NCBI GenBank assembly: GCA_016165875.1
Contig: JABBOT010000003.1
Span: 28,381,816 to 28,445,815, forward strand
Direction of reading: 5' to 3'
Origin: Acanthopleura granulata
Taxonomy: Eukaryota > Mollusca > Polyplacophora > Chitonida > Chitonidae
DNA: 64,000 nt
The translations under genes and the position numbers were made by a program. Below are positions 41,416 to 54,035 of the stretch, in pieces. Within the stretch, counting starts at the first letter, position 1; every line of letters starts with the position of its first letter. The notes below the pieces were generated by a model that worked only from the letters and a program-made list of their open reading frames with translations, made no database searches and had not been told where the DNA came from.

Positions 41416-42380
41416 CTGAAAGTCAATGTATATTGAAATCAATATTTGTAAACGTCACAGATTCAGGGCTAACTATAATACAAAAATTGTTAAAACGTTT
41501 GATAGAATCAAATGAACTTATTATAAAGGGTACAAGCTTTTAAATTAAAATGAATGTTATCATGAGCAAGTCGCAATAGGTATTGGCATGGAAAGAATTC
41601 CATGTCGAAAAATAAATGTTCCATATATAATTCAAAGCGATTCGTCACACTTCTGTAGCGCCAAAACACGTTGACCAGATAAGACAGGTATCCGCAGTTT
41701 TCAAATACAAAAGAAGGCTTTACCTGTCAGTTCAAATGTATCCTTTTATGTTAGAAAATATGCCAAACCGATCACAGTCACGGTTCAGATCTTAGAGCTT
41801 CTGGGAGAGAAATGTGAAGACACAACACATAACGGTATATGGCATAGCTGCTCAGCAATATTCGCTCTTCTAATAACACATACACTTAAGAGCAATCATC
41901 CATGTCTCAAATTTCATGTTAAATAAATCGAAGTTATACATAATTTTTAGCACAATGCAATATTAGCCAGACCGATTTCTTAAAAACACATTAAATTGAA
42001 TAATGCTAGTTCACAAAAAGTTATACGTTAGCTTTTCATCAATAACATGGCTGGAAATAGAAGCAAGTCAATTATTTATGAAAACCAATACCTATATTTC
42101 AAAAAAGAAAGGAAAATATATTTTATTAATAAACTCTCATTTGTAAACAAATTTTATTTCTTATATATTACATAGGTTTACAACTAAAAAAACCTATGAG
42201 GTTAAGCCATCTGTACAAAATGTGCCATATTAAAACATTAAGGGTACAAGTTATACTGGGAACTGTTCAACTTTTGTTCCAGAGATATGAGGCTTCGTAC
42301 AAAAACAACAGACTTAACACTTAAAAAGAAAACTTTTAGAACTACTACGTTATGATATGATCATGAAATCCTAATTTCTT
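41416..42380. other. AT-rich non-coding stretch
   Basis: I see no coding exon or known repeat. It should hold the upstream intron of the SYAP1-like gene and the 3' flank of the vWA gene. Confidence 0.4.
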
Positions 42381-42466
42381 TCATCTTATCTCCAGCGTTA
42401 GCTCAGAACCTATATCATCACTGTCCTTCTCTTTAATCAGGCAGTTCCCTAACTCCCGGTTCAGCA
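42381..42466 (-). CDS. candidate alternative 3'-terminal exon
   Basis: Minus strand: 3' splice site GTTTATATTCCAG, then two codon bases, then LNRELGNCLIKEKDSDDIGS and ELTLEIR, and TGA at 42,381-42,383. The phase matches the donor of the linker exon at 43,835-44,014, so it could replace the basic terminal exon of the vWA gene. It could also be the end of an unrelated transcript or a chance frame. Confidence 0.35.
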
Positions 42467-42901
42467 CTGGAATATAAACTCAACAACTCATCTAACCATA
42501 AATCAAGCTTTCTACATGCTAATACAATGTGTATTGCACAAATAACGTAATATAATTCCTACATCACATAAGGTATCAACTTGAAAAAAACTATTAATAC
42601 ATAAAACATGCAAATGGTGGTTATAAACAATTCTTTCAGACAAATGCTAAATGCAGAATCCCCCTGATAATAAATGCATTCAAGTGCATTCATGAGTTGC
42701 TGACCCAGCACTGTCAGGCTAGACTTCACTGTCAGGCACCTTGTAGGCTACAATAACACAGTGATCTGATTTATAATCTAAGTTTCCAGTCCCCGGTATA
42801 TCTGTCCAATGTTAAATGAAACAACAATTTCAGAGTGCTTTTCAGTCTAGAATCTAGACTGACAAGCCAAAAGGTAACGGTTTTCGCGAGCAACATGACA
42901 A

Positions 42902-43215
42902 TCACTGGGTCCGGAGTGATTTTCTGATGGCTGACAGCAGTGTGCCCACCCGAGATGTCTGACTGTTTCTCCTGGTGGATTGAGCCCGGGACACGGGTCT
43001 GGCCCTGGGAGGCCAACTTGAAGCTGGACGGGCTCGAGGCAAGACACGGCCGGATCGAGAAGGGAGATGGGAGTAGGAAGGAGCAGCCCCTGAATAAGGA
43101 ACTCTAGCACTTGCTGTGGCCTTCCTAGAGTACGCTGCTGTCTTGTGTGTCGCTGAAGGGTGAAAGTTGGGCTGTGAGTAAGGTTTGCGCACTCCAACCG
43201 ATGGTCTTTGTGATC
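42902..43215 (-). CDS. vWA-repeat protein, C-terminal exon (basic tail)
   Basis: Starts after CTCTTTTTAG and ends with TGA at 42,902-42,904, giving about 104 residues. The tail is strongly basic and rich in Arg, Ser, Pro and Ala (e.g. SGRVLPRARPASSWPPRARP) and ends in IRKSLRTQ. It has no recognisable domain or membrane segment. The join to the exon above is phase 1 (G|GA makes Gly). A basic tail could bind acidic glycans or mineral; that is inference. Confidence 0.75.
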
Positions 43216-43443
43216 CTAAAAAGAGACACGTTACGATATACTGTCGTCATTACAATGCAATTCTCTTGCCACAGCATTTTCTGTAGCAGCAGATATACAA
43301 GAGCTTCATGAAAGCTTCAACTGTTCAGGGGTGTAGAGTGTTTCCTGTCTATATGCCAAACCCTTACCTGATACCATTTCATATCTCCCCAAGCATTTAA
43401 AAGGAAATCGGACCGTATGGACATGTTGTGTTCACTGAAACAA

Positions 43444-43712
43444 GATTTATTTATTTACTTGATTTGTGTTTTACGCCGTACTCAAGAATATTTCACTTAC
43501 TCAATGGCGGCTAGCGTCAAGATGGAAGGGCACCGGGCAGAGCCCTGGAAAATCCCTCGGCCATCCGCAGGTTGCTGTCCGACCTTCCCACGTTGAGCCG
43601 GAGAGGAAGCCACTATGAGCTGGACTTGAACTCACATGGAACGCATTGGGGAGAGGCTTCTGGATCATTACGTTGCGCTAGCGCGCTAACCAACTGAGCC
43701 ATGCAGGTCCCC
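43444..43712 (-). mobile_element. full-length tRNA-derived SINE in an intron
   Basis: On the minus strand it has a Pol III head with A box TGGCTCAGTTGGTTAGCGCG and B box GAGTTCAAGTCC. The body runs through AGTGGCTTCCTCTCCGGCTC to GAGTACGGCGTAAAAC, and the tail is AAGTAAATAAATAAAT. It matches the truncated copies in the tRNA array. It lies in the last intron of the vWA gene. Confidence 0.85.
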
Positions 43713-43834
43713 TCAATAAGATTTAGCTCGCCCCAATACGATACCACTGGTTCTATGTAAGAAGCTAATTTCCACCTCAATGCACATTAATCCAAACACC
43801 ATTACCACAAAAATGTCATATAAGTAAAATAAAC

Positions 43835-44014
43835 CTGTATATCCAGACGACACACGTCTTGGTACATATCCCGAGTAACCAGTAGGGAGAGAATTGACAG
43901 GAAAATGTCTGGGTATTATGGCTGAAGGGCTGGTGACTTTCGGTGTCTTTGGCTTGACAGGAAGCAAAGACGGGTTCACTGGGATATTCGGTCTGCTACC
44001 TGGGCTCAGGTTAC
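43835..44014 (-). CDS. vWA-repeat protein, Pro-rich linker exon
   Basis: 180 nt, phase 1-1, between ATTTGTTAG and GTTTATTTT. Encodes NLSPGSRPNIPVNPSLLPVK, then PKTPKVTSPSAIIPRHFP and TGYSGYVPRRVSSGYTG. It has no domain; the composition is that of an extended extracellular linker. The donor GTTTAT is weaker than the others, which would ease alternative splicing to 42,466. Confidence 0.75.
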
Positions 44015-44405
44015 CTAACAAATATAAAGGCAGATCAATAGATCAATATTAGGACCTAAACAGCACAAACTTTAATAGGAGATGTGTATGTATGAAATGT
44101 TCTCGAACTCTGTTTAAACTGAGTAGAACAGATACATGTATACTGCTATAACTTCTTCAAGGTAAGATCTTAAAATTAAGAGACAAAATTTCTATATCTC
44201 ATTAAATCCACGAAAATGACAGAAACGGACACATTTATTTACAAGATAAAATGTGTCAAAAAAAGGGGGCAGAAAAACTCAGAAATTTGTACATTCATAG
44301 CCAACAGCCTTCTAGCCGATAATTACACGTATGTGATAGATCGGGTAGCAATTCTAGAATGCACATATAGAAAAATGTAAGGAACCAATGCGTATCAATA
44401 CTTAC

Positions 44406-45152
44406 TACACAAAACCTGAACAAGATTACCAGTGGATGCCATCAGGGATTGGAAATGAGGAACCACAAAGGCATGCTCTGGTGTAGATGCCAAGCTTTTC
44501 AGTTCAGAAATACTGGTCGCGCTAAGTGGAGTCTTCGAAATTCCAATGGAAATTATCAATATGTTCTCTCGCTTGGCCAAGTTTGCCAGTGCCAAGGTGT
44601 TTCCAGGACAGATGTTCTTGCCATCTGTAAGAATGACCAAGGTCTTCGGGACACCCGGTCTGCCATCAGACTTGAACATCTCTCTGGCTACTTGAATACT
44701 GTTGTTTGTCAGAGCTGTGCTGTTGTCAGCAATCATTCTGCTAAAGCTATTCCAAAACTTCTGAGCGCCACTGAAGCGGGCGAGCGGGATACTCTGAGTA
44801 TGGGAGTTGTAGCCAATAGCAGCTACCCTTGTACCATGGGCAGGATCAAGAAACAAAGAGTTAACAACGCACATCACAAATTCCTGTTGAAGCGCGAACT
44901 TTTCTGGTGTGATGGTCTCCGATGCATCAATCATGAAGACAACTTCTGCAGGCTGTGCGCAATCATGACCTGGTTTCACCTGGAAAGCGGTTGACGTGGC
45001 ACAGGTTGGCATTTCCTGAGATTTGGGTGTTACAAGATCTACAACATCTGTTCCAGGCAGTGGGGGCTCGGAGGCAAACGATGTAGGTATGGATGAAGTG
45101 GTTGGTATGGATGAAGTGGTTTGTATGAACGGATCTGTTGTCTTCAATACAT
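44406..45152 (-). CDS. vWA-repeat protein, vWA exon 13 in window (last vWA domain)
   Basis: 747 nt, phase 1-1 (acceptor TTCCTGTAG, donor A|GTAAGT). A Ser/Thr/Pro linker precedes a vWA domain starting PAEVVFMIDASETITPEKF. The first MIDAS motif is DASET instead of DxSxS, the central Thr region reads ALTNNS, and LTDGK keeps the last Asp. Metal binding is doubtful. The domain ends VQVLCS, with the closing Cys. Confidence 0.88.
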
Positions 45153-45602
45153 CTACAGGAACAACACAAGATGAAGTGCATTTTGATATTCACCACGAGG
45201 GTGACTAAAATTCATCTCTACTGATAGAAAAAATGGTACTTCACAACAGAACGAATAACCCAACCTTTCTATTTTATTAGGAAATCAGTTCTTCAAAAAA
45301 GAACACCTGTTTCTCATCATTACATATATTGGTGCTCAAGATATTGACCACATGAACTAAACATATTCACCACAGATACTGTACACAGGCTGGAAGTTAT
45401 GCTTTCTCAAACCTGAAAATTGGTGCCTGATGTATTTGAAAACACCCCTCTATTGTTCTTACCTGCATTTCCAAACGGATGTTTTCAAATCACCAGTCAC
45501 CTATTTCCAAGCCTGTATTATAAAAATAACGACTAATGATGAAACTTTCAATATCAGCAATATATACAGATGTGTCCAAAACTGTTACTCAGTGTAACTT
45601 AC

Positions 45603-46292
45603 CACACAACGAGGGAGCAAGGTTATTCACCAGAACAGGAAGCCGATTGTAACCTGGTGTTAAAAATGCAAGATCATGAGTGGAGGCCATTGATCTCAGC
45701 TCTGTGATGACGTCTGCACTCAACCCCATGGCGTCTCTTCCTACACCCACAGTTACCACTAGACTTCCCTCTTGCTTCGCCCTTTCAACTTCAGCCGTGG
45801 TGAGGACGGGCCTTGCATGCGTTCCGTGCGACAACAAAACCAGGACTTTGGGTATTCCAGATCTACCTTGCTGGTTTAACAGCTCTCTGGCATATCTAAT
45901 TCCAGCGTCCACCAGTGGGGAACCTCTATCATGGGTTAACAGACCAAGAACAGATCCCAAATTGGAATGCGACAAAAATGGTTCCTGTTGGATAACTTTA
46001 ATTTGGTCACCATAAACCACCACACCGATTCTAAGACCATCGTCTGGATTGAGGTAAAATAAGTCTGACATCCTGCCCACAAAATCAGTTTGAAAACTAA
46101 AATCTGTTTCATCAACCCCCTTGGACCCATCCAGGACAAAAACAACGTCTCCAGGACGACGACATAAGAAATTTGCTGAAGGGCTTTGCCCCTGCACGAG
46201 GCTCTGTGTTGTAGTCACTAATATAGGCGTTTGGGCTGGATTCAGTGGTGAAGATGGCGGTAGTTCGATACCGGAACGCAGACTAAGCAGCT
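45603..46292 (-). CDS. vWA-repeat protein, vWA exon 12
   Basis: 690 nt, phase 1-1, from TTTCAG to G|GTAAGT. A short Pro/Thr linker, then CRRPGDVVFVLDGSKGVDET. The MIDAS is degenerate: DGSKG, no central Thr (SPLVDAG), and LSHG where LTDG is expected, so the third-motif Asp is His. It ends SLCG. Confidence 0.88.
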
Positions 46293-46526
46293 CTGAAATT
46301 GTCAGTTTTGAGCAACATGAGTCTTCACAATATCTACCAGACGGACAAGTGCATGTACAACTGCTTAATACAAAATAACGATATTTCAGATATCTTTCAA
46401 ATTATGTCATTCCTTATAGATCAACTCGTTTTCTTACCACAAAAGCATTATGGTAAAGTGATATAAAATCATGTTCTAAAATGTTATCCTCTTAAAGATT
46501 TTAAAACTACATATTTTTACACTCAC

Positions 46527-47198
46527 CACATATATCCGACACCACCTGGCTTTGTACTGAAGGCAAATCATTGAAGCTGCTCACGCCATAGAATAGGTCC
46601 GGAGATGAAGCCATGGACTGAAGCTCTTGTCTCCTGCCTGGTACCCCTCCACTGTTTCCATCCAGACCAATGGCAATGACAGTAATATTTTGCGTCCTTG
46701 CAATCAAGGCTTGTCTTAAAGTGTCTGGTGGGAGAGGAGAAAAGCCGTCTCTCAAAATGACAAGCACCTGTGCTACTCCAGTTCTGCCTTCTTCAGAAAA
46801 CATTTTTCGAGCATGCTGAATGCCTCTATCAGAGTAGGTAATCGACGAGTTCATGAACAAAGACCGCAACTTTGTCTGGAATGCCGCAGAACTGTGAAAG
46901 GGAACAAAACGGACACTTTGCATGTTGCCGTCATTCATAATACTAGCCACTCTAGTTCCATTAAATCCATTGAGATCAAAAGAGTCAGCTGTGGACAATA
47001 CAAATTCCCTTGCCAAAAGCGAGCTGAGATCTGTCGAGGTTGGTGAACCATCCAGCAAGAATATCAAATCTCCGGGATAGTGGCATTTTAAATCACTGTG
47101 AGGGGCCAGTGTTGTTGCTTGTCTTACCAATGATGGCTGTGATGTCGACACCGTCATAACACCAATTGTGGGTAAGCTGGGTGGAGGTGATATCAGAT
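46527..47198 (-). CDS. vWA-repeat protein, vWA exon 11
   Basis: 672 nt, phase 1-1, from ATTTTCAG to G|GTGAGT. Linker DLISPPPSLPTIGV, then CHYPGDLIFLLDGSPTSTDL. DGSPT lacks the fifth-position Ser; LRDG keeps the Asp. It forms a subfamily with exons 9 and 10 (shared LLAREFVL, DTLRQ, RQEL.S.ASSP). Confidence 0.88.
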
Positions 47199-48081
47199 CT
47201 GAAAATGAAGATAACATATTTTCTTTCTTCATTGACATTATTATGAGTAGACGAAACCAGGGTAATTGGAGTAAACCACTGACCTTTCACAAGTTATACT
47301 GGCCAACGTTAAAAATGCTTGTGTCATGCGTTATCCTCATCGCTAAAGGCATGTGATGTTTAGCAAACTTCATGTAATACCACACAAGAGAGCACAGTTG
47401 ATGGCTCATTGCAACCAAGGAACTTGGGAAACAAGGTCGTCCTGAAATTCCCTGTCCGAGCCCCCCCCCTATCCTCCCACCTCCCTGCGAAAGACAGTGC
47501 ATGCTCTAAGTTGAGTTTGCAAAAAAGGTGGCACGATATTATGTTTATTTTAGTAAAGCATTTTTTTGTAACAGCCACTACTAACAGTTACAGTGCTCCA
47601 TCGACTAATGTGAAACGCAGTCATTCTGTCTAGGCTGTGACGAAGTTCTTCCAAGCGGGGAACACTCCTATCACCTCAGACTGTAGTATGCTGCTAGGGT
47701 TGTGGTTCAAACGTAAATATACATGTATATTTAATCTATAACACGAAATGATAAAAAAAAAAACTTACTCCTGAAATCTGCAAGAACTAAGTGAAATTTC
47801 ATGGTTTATGGTGCATTTGGAAGTTTATAATTTAAGGATCTCAGCCATCCAAATCTTTGTGTACTATTTGTGAAGAATTTGTACACTACATGATATCTTG
47901 CCTCGTATACAAACATCCTATCTCTAAAGTAATCCAGTTTATGTAACTGAGAGTTACCAATTTCCATATGTAGTTAATAGATGTACTCACAAAAGTAGTT
48001 TCGAAACTGAAATACATTTATGGATAAAATATTTCAACCACGTATTGGTGCATACATGTATGTCTTCATAACTAAACATAC
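47199..48081 (-). other. intron of the vWA gene
   Basis: AT-rich with a C-run at about 47,461-47,470; nothing recognised. Confidence 0.6.
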
Positions 48082-48774
48082 CACACAGTTTTGTCACCAG
48101 TTCGCTTCCAACAGACTGTAACTCGGTGAAGTCTCTTACACCAATAAAAAGACCTGGAGTCGACGCAATAGACTGGAGCTCTTGTCTTGTTCTTGGTGGT
48201 ACTCCACTGTTGCCGATCAGACCAACAGTTACAACTGCAATATTTTGGCTCCTTGCTATCAGAGATTGTCTCAGAGTGTCTGCTGGAAGTGAGGAGTAAC
48301 CATCCCTAACAATGATCAGAACTTTGGGAATGCCTTCTCTGCCTGCTTCAGTAAAAATTTTGCGAGCATAGCTAATACCTTCATCCACAAATGACACGGA
48401 GGAATTGAAAGGCAGCAATCTCATTCGAGACTGAAAGGCTGCCGCATCCTGAAAAGGTTCAAACGGAATACTCTGAATCATTGACTGGTACATCATTCCA
48501 GCAACTCGTGTTCCTCCGTTTCTATCAATGCTGAAAGAGTCTGTAACAGCTAGAACAAATTCTCTTGCAAGCAAGTAGCTCAACGCTGTGGTGGTCTCTG
48601 ATCCATCCAGTAGGAATATCAAGTCCCCTGGATGGGCACACTTTGAACTGCTGAAGACAGGACCTCTTGTAGTAGGGGCCTGTGTGGAAGTCGGCTTTGG
48701 AACTGTTGTGGGACCTCTCGTTACTTGAGGAGCAAGGCGAGTGGTGGGTAATGCACGAAACGGTGAAATCAGAT
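48082..48774 (-). CDS. vWA-repeat protein, vWA exon 10
   Basis: 693 nt, phase 1-1, from TCCTCGTAG to G|GTATGT. A Thr/Pro/Arg linker of about 50 residues, then CAHPGDLIFLLDGSETTTAL. DGSET, VSFVDEG (central Thr absent), VRDG. It ends KLCG. Confidence 0.88.
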
Positions 48775-49078
48775 CTACGAGGAAATGTCAGTGAAAGAAC
48801 ATTCAAGATTTACCACGTTCAAGAATGATTCTACAATGTACTTCAATATCAACATTTGAATTCACTAATAAAAACAGCAAATGTACTCTTAATAACATTT
48901 AATATGACAATCAATTACAATAGCTATTATCGTTTTCCTTCTCAGTTTTTCCGTCTTGCCATTGGACAATGTTGGTAAATAGTAACTGGTCGGTACAAAA
49001 TACAAATAGAATAAACACAGAAACCATCAAGAAAAATATATACATATATCAATATAAATTGTGAATGAGTGAACTTAC

Positions 49079-49750
49079 CACACACGTCTGTAACCAGCTG
49101 GCTTCCTACAGACTGTAATTCGATAAAGTCCCCAACACCAAAGAAGAGATCAGGAGATGAAGCAATTGACTCAAGCTCTTGCCTTAGTCCTTGAATCACT
49201 CCACTGTTCCCTCTTCGACCAACAGTTACCACTGTTATATCTTGGGTTCTGGCTATCAAGGCTTGTCTCAAAGTATCAGGTGGAAGTGAAGAATAGCCAT
49301 CCCTCACAACAATCAGAACTTTTGGGATTCCTTCTCTGCCTTGTTCTTCGAACATCCTGCGAGCAAAGTTAATACCTTTATCGGTAAATGAAACAGTAGG
49401 ATTGAATGACAGTGACCTCATTCGAGTTTGAAAAGCTTCGTAGTCCTGGAAAGAGCTAAAAGGTACACTTTGAATTTCTGTGTCATGAAGAACACCAGCA
49501 ACTCTAGCCCCACCCACATCACTCAGGTAAAAGGAATCAGCAACCAACAGCACAAATTCTCTGGCAAGAAGAAAGCTAACTTCTGTGGAGCCAGCAGATC
49601 CGTCCAGCAAAAACACCAGGTCTACTGGATACTGACATCTTGAACCACCGAAGGCAGATATTGTGGTTAAAGGGGTTGGTGTGGTTGATGGATGGGGTAC
49701 GGTTGGAGGCGGTAATTTTGGTACAGGGGTTGGAGGTGGCTTTATCAGAT
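49079..49750 (-). CDS. vWA-repeat protein, vWA exon 9
   Basis: 672 nt, phase 1-1, from GTTGCAG to G|GTAAGT. Linker DLIKPPPTPVPKLPPPTVPH, then CQYPVDLVFLLDGSAGSTEV. DGSAG lacks the fifth-position Ser; VSFTDKG keeps a Thr; VRDG. Confidence 0.88.
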
Positions 49751-50075
49751 CTGCAACACAGAAAGCATTCCTTCAAAGCAGCAAAAATACCTACACGGGA
49801 AATATAGCAAATGTTTCCGATTACTGACTTTGGATGCCGCCTTATGGTTTACTTGTGACATACGAAGGTCGTTGATTCGACTTACAGACAAACCATGTGC
49901 ACACGCACAAAAAACATACTTCTCAGAGGAACACAGAAAAATACAACCCATTAAATGTAAAACATACTCTTTTTCTTTTTAGCTGATATTGAAAAATAAG
50001 CAAGCCTCTGTGAAATAAGAGGTCAAGTGAACTTATGAACAGATTGAAACAGGATACATATAGGTCAAGCCTTAC

Positions 50076-51047
50076 CACAGATGATTTGCACCAGAGAGCT
50101 TTCAACCGAAGGCAAATCATCGAAGCTTTGCACCAGAAACATGAGAGCCTCTGATGAGGATATACTCTGTAGTTCCTCCACCGCTTCACGGCTGAACTCA
50201 GCGTTACGTGAGGCCACGCCTACGGTAATGATGAGAACGCCCTCCTGCTTGGCCTTGGTTGCCTCCTCCAAGGTGCGCTCTGGCATACGAGACAGACCAT
50301 CAGTCAGGATGACCAACACTTTGGGAAGTCCAGTTCTAGCTTGCCTTTGGAATATGTCCCGAGCCGTCTGAATACCCAGGTGAGTGTAGGTGGATTCCTG
50401 CTGATGCTTAAGGTGATCAAATGATTCACGAAACTGCGAAATGCTCTGGAAAGGATCCAAAGGAATGTCTTGAATCAGAGAACTATAGGCAATACCCCCT
50501 GCTCTTATTCCATCATTTTCATGGAAATAAAACCTGGCCAGGACTGAGGATACAAACTCTTTCTCTTTGACAAAATCCTGAGTAATCAAGCTGTCTGAGC
50601 CATCAATCATGAAGATGAGTTCCCCTGGGTACACACAGTCTATGTTCGGTGGGCGTAAATACTCTTGGAGTGATGGACTAGATATCCTGGGCACTGGAAT
50701 TGTTACAGTTATCTCTTCAGTGAATACTGGTGGTATCGCTGTGGGATCGTATGGATTTAGAGGCAGCTCTGGTGGTTCTACAAATGGCGGTAGTCTTGGA
50801 GCAAAAGTTTGGGGTGGTGGCCTGATCGGATTAGCAGCATCCAATGTAGATGTCCCTGGTGCCTCGGGCAACACAGTTGTCTTAAGTTCTGGCTGTCCGG
50901 GTACAACTAGTAAAGGCGGCGGCGTTCTCTGATTCTCTCTTTCACTTGGAATTCGTGGTGGTGCCAGAGTGCGAGGGACTGCCCCGAATATCGGTGGTGG
51001 CTCCGAAGTGGTGGTTGTAGAGGATGAGACAGCCAGCCTGGCTCTAT
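50076..51047 (-). CDS. vWA-repeat protein, vWA exon 8
   Basis: 972 nt, phase 1-1, from TTTGCAG to G|GTAAGG. A long Pro-rich linker of about 135 residues, then CVYPGELIFMIDGSDSLITQ. The MIDAS is complete: DGSDS, STYTHLG with the central Thr, LTDG. It ends IICG. Confidence 0.9.
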
Positions 51048-51452
51048 CTGCAAATGTAATTAACAACACTGATATGAAGGAGACCTCTAAGTGATCCGTG
51101 TTACACAGCTATACAAGCCATCATTTCTTCATTCTGCGCAATGACCAATCCCGCCCATGGTACCCGCTCATTGTTTTTTTGTAACATATGAGGACCTACT
51201 TACCAGTTTGCCCACAAATCTGGGCAAGAATATACAACAGACAACACAGGCAGGAAATGTTCCCTATTCTTTCTGTACATAGATTTGATAACAACAACGA
51301 TACTGACTTTAAAAAAATGTAGTCCACTGTATAATCCGTTCACTAAGTCACTTTTTCAATTACAGGACACATTTCACCTCTTAAATACTGACAACATTAT
51401 AAGTTGTCCTGACATGATTTACATATGACATTCATTTTGATCCATGTTCAGT

Positions 51453-51719
51453 TTTTTTATTTCTTTATTTGATTGTTGTTTTATGCCGTACTCAAGAATA
51501 CTTCATTTATATGATGGCGGCCAGCATTATGGTGGGAGGAAACTGGGCTGAGCCAGGCGGAAACCCATGACCATCCGCAGGTTGCTGGCAGACCTTCCCA
51601 AGTACAGCCGGAGAGGAAGTCAGCATGAGCTGGACTTGAACTCACAGTGACCGCATTGGTGGGAGGCTTCAGGTCATTGTACTGCGATAGCGCGCTAACC
51701 GACTGAGCCACAGAGGCCC
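51453..51719 (-). mobile_element. full-length tRNA-derived SINE in an intron
   Basis: Same family as 43,444. Head GCCTCTGTGGCTCAGTCGGT, B box GAGTTCAAGTCC, and a tail of AAATAAAGAAATAAAA (minus strand). It lies in the intron between vWA exons 7 and 8. Confidence 0.85.
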
Positions 51720-51929
51720 TGTGCATGTTCAATGTAAACAAGATATACCTACAGTGCATATATGTACACGTATAAGTTAATATGTAAGCATGTTGGTATC
51801 AGTAATGTGGATGTAAAAATAACAGCAACATGTATGCTTTGATGAGTCCCTATGTATGTAAAGATGTGTTATGCACGTCTGAATTACATTGCATTAGTAT
51901 TCATCTAGTGCCTTCAGTGGTTATCTTAC

Positions 51930-54035
51930 CACAAAGAATATCTGTGATGTTGGGTAGAAGAAGCGGTAAGTTGGTGAAGTCTTCTTGAAACAGAGCAAGG
52001 CTATTCATTGAAGCCAACTCTTCCAGGTACTGTTTCGTCACACCATCCAGTTCATACCGACCTGAACCAATGCCAACAACTATGATTGTCACCCCTTCGT
52101 TCTTAGCCTCCTCACCTTGGCGCAAGTAGGTTTCAGGATTCCTTTGCAAAGCACTGGCTAGAACTATCAAAATTTTGGCAAGTCCACTTCGAGACTGAGA
52201 CCTAAACATATCTCTTGCATACTGAATTCCAAAATCTGTGAGAGAGAACTCTGCACTTTGTCTTACATCACTGATTGCTGATCTGAACTGATTTGCACTC
52301 CGAAAGGGATTCAAAGGTATGCCTTGTACTTGGAAACTGTAAAATCCAGCTCCTACTCTCATTCCAGTCAACTCATTCAGGACCAGAGAATCAACAACTG
52401 CTAACACAAAGTCTTTCATCTGATCAAAAGCTGATCTTGACAGCCTGTCCGATGTATCTATCAGGAACATAACCTCTGCTGGCTCTGTACATTTTGGTTG
52501 TGACACTGCAAATGAAGGGATGGATGAGGAAGTAATTATGCCAGTTGTGGTTGTAGGTGGAGGAGTGGTGGCTGTGGTGGTTGTAGGTGGAGTGGTGGTG
52601 GCTGTGGTGGTTGTAGGTGGAGGAGTGGTGGTTGTTGTGGTTGTAGGTGGAGGAGTGGTGGTGGTTGTAGTTGTAGGTGGCAGAGTGGTAGTTGTTGTGG
52701 TGGTAGTGGTAGTAATGGTTGTAGGCAGAGGAGTGGTAGTGGTTGTGGTCATAGGTGAAGGAGTGGTGGTGGTAGTGGTTGTGGTTGTAGGTGGAGGAGT
52801 GGTGGTGGTAGTGGTTGTGGTTGTAGGTGGAGGAGTGGTGGTGGTTGTGGTTGTAGGTGGAGGAGTGGTGGTGGTAGTGGTCGTAGGTGAAGGAGTGGTG
52901 GTGGTAGTGGTTGTGGTTGTAGGTGGAGGAGTGGTGGTGGTTGTGGTTGTAGGTGGAGGAGTGGTGGTGGTAGTGGTCGTAGGTGAAGGAGTGGTGGTGG
53001 TAGTGGTGGTGGTTGTAGGTGGAGGGGTGGTAGTGGTTGTGGTTGTAGGTGGAGGAGTGGTGGTGGTAGTGGTCGTAGGTGAAGGAGTGGTGGATGTGGT
53101 GGTTGTGGTTGTAGGCAGAGGGGTGGTAGTGGTTGTGGCAGTAGGTGGAGGAGTAGTTGTTGTGGTGATTGTGGTCGTAGGTGGAGGAGTGGTGTTGGTA
53201 GTGGTTGTGGTTGTAGGTGGAGGAGTGGTGGTGGTTGTGGTTGTGGTCGTAGGTGAAGGAGTGGTGGTGGTTGTGGTTGTAGGTGGAGGAGTGGCTGTTG
53301 TGGTGGTTGTGGTTGTAGGTGGAGGAGTGGTTGTTGTGGTTGTAGGTGGAGGAGTGGTTTTGGTTGTGGTTGTTGGTGGAGGAGTGGTGGATGTGGTGGT
53401 TGTGGTTGTAGGCAGAGGGGTGGTAGTGGTTGTGGCAGTAGGTGGAGGAGTAGTTGTTGTGGTGATTGTGGTCGTAGGTGGAGGAGTGGTGGTGGTTGTG
53501 GTTGTAGGTGAAGGAGTGGTGGTTGTAGGTGGAGGAGTGGTAGTTGTGGTGGCTGTAGGTGGAGTGGTGGTTGTTGTGGTTGTAGGTGGCGGAGTGGTTG
53601 TTGTGGTGGTTGTGGTTGTAGGTGGAGGAGTGGTGATGGTTGTGGTCGTAGGTGAAGGAGTAGTAGTTGTTGTGGTTGTAGGTGGAGGAGTGGTGGTGGT
53701 TGTAGTTGTGGTTGTAGGTGGAGGAGTGGTGGTGGTTGTGGTCATAGGTGAAGCAGTGGTAGTTGTTGTGGTTGTAGGTGGAGGAGTGGTGGTGGTGGTT
53801 GTGGTTGTAGGTGGAGGAGTGGTGGTGGTTGTGGTTGTAGGTGGGGGTGTGGTGGTTGTAGGTGGAGGAGTGGTGGTTCTTGTGGTTGTAAGTGGAGGAG
53901 TGGTAGTTTTGGTTGTAGGTGGAGGAGTAGTGGTTGTAGGTGAAGAGGTTGTGGTTGCTGTAACACTGGTGGATGGAAAGACAGAGCCAGTTGCACTTAT
54001 TCCATTCGCTGATTCACCTGACAGTCTTGATATTA
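51930..54035 (-). CDS. vWA-repeat protein, mucin-like Thr/Pro exon with vWA domain (exon 7)
   Basis: A single 2,106-nt exon, phase 1-1, from CCTTTCAG to G|GTAAGA. The first 20 or so residues are ordinary. About 480 residues of Thr/Pro repeat follow, with PPPTTTTTT as the basic motif, then a vWA domain starting CTEPAEVMFLIDTSDRLSRS. Dense Thr would carry O-glycans and hold the chain extended. The MIDAS is lost: DTSDR, and IVLASAL where LTDG should be. The opposite strand shows an equally long but meaningless Val/Gly frame. Confidence 0.9.
52530..53965. repeat. minisatellite coding for the Thr/Pro stretch
   Basis: Imperfect repeats around GTAGGTGGAGGAGTGGTGGT (plus strand), 24-42 bp per repeat in multiples of three. 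A block from about 53,098 repeats at about 53,390 (TGGATGTGGTGGTTGTGGTT), so there are also higher-order duplications. Confidence 0.9.

Noticed and set aside
42380..44400. BSD-domain exons of SYAP1
   Set aside because: I looked on the minus strand for the WVD...FNFDFD type segment and found only the vWA gene's terminal exons, a SINE and AT-rich sequence.
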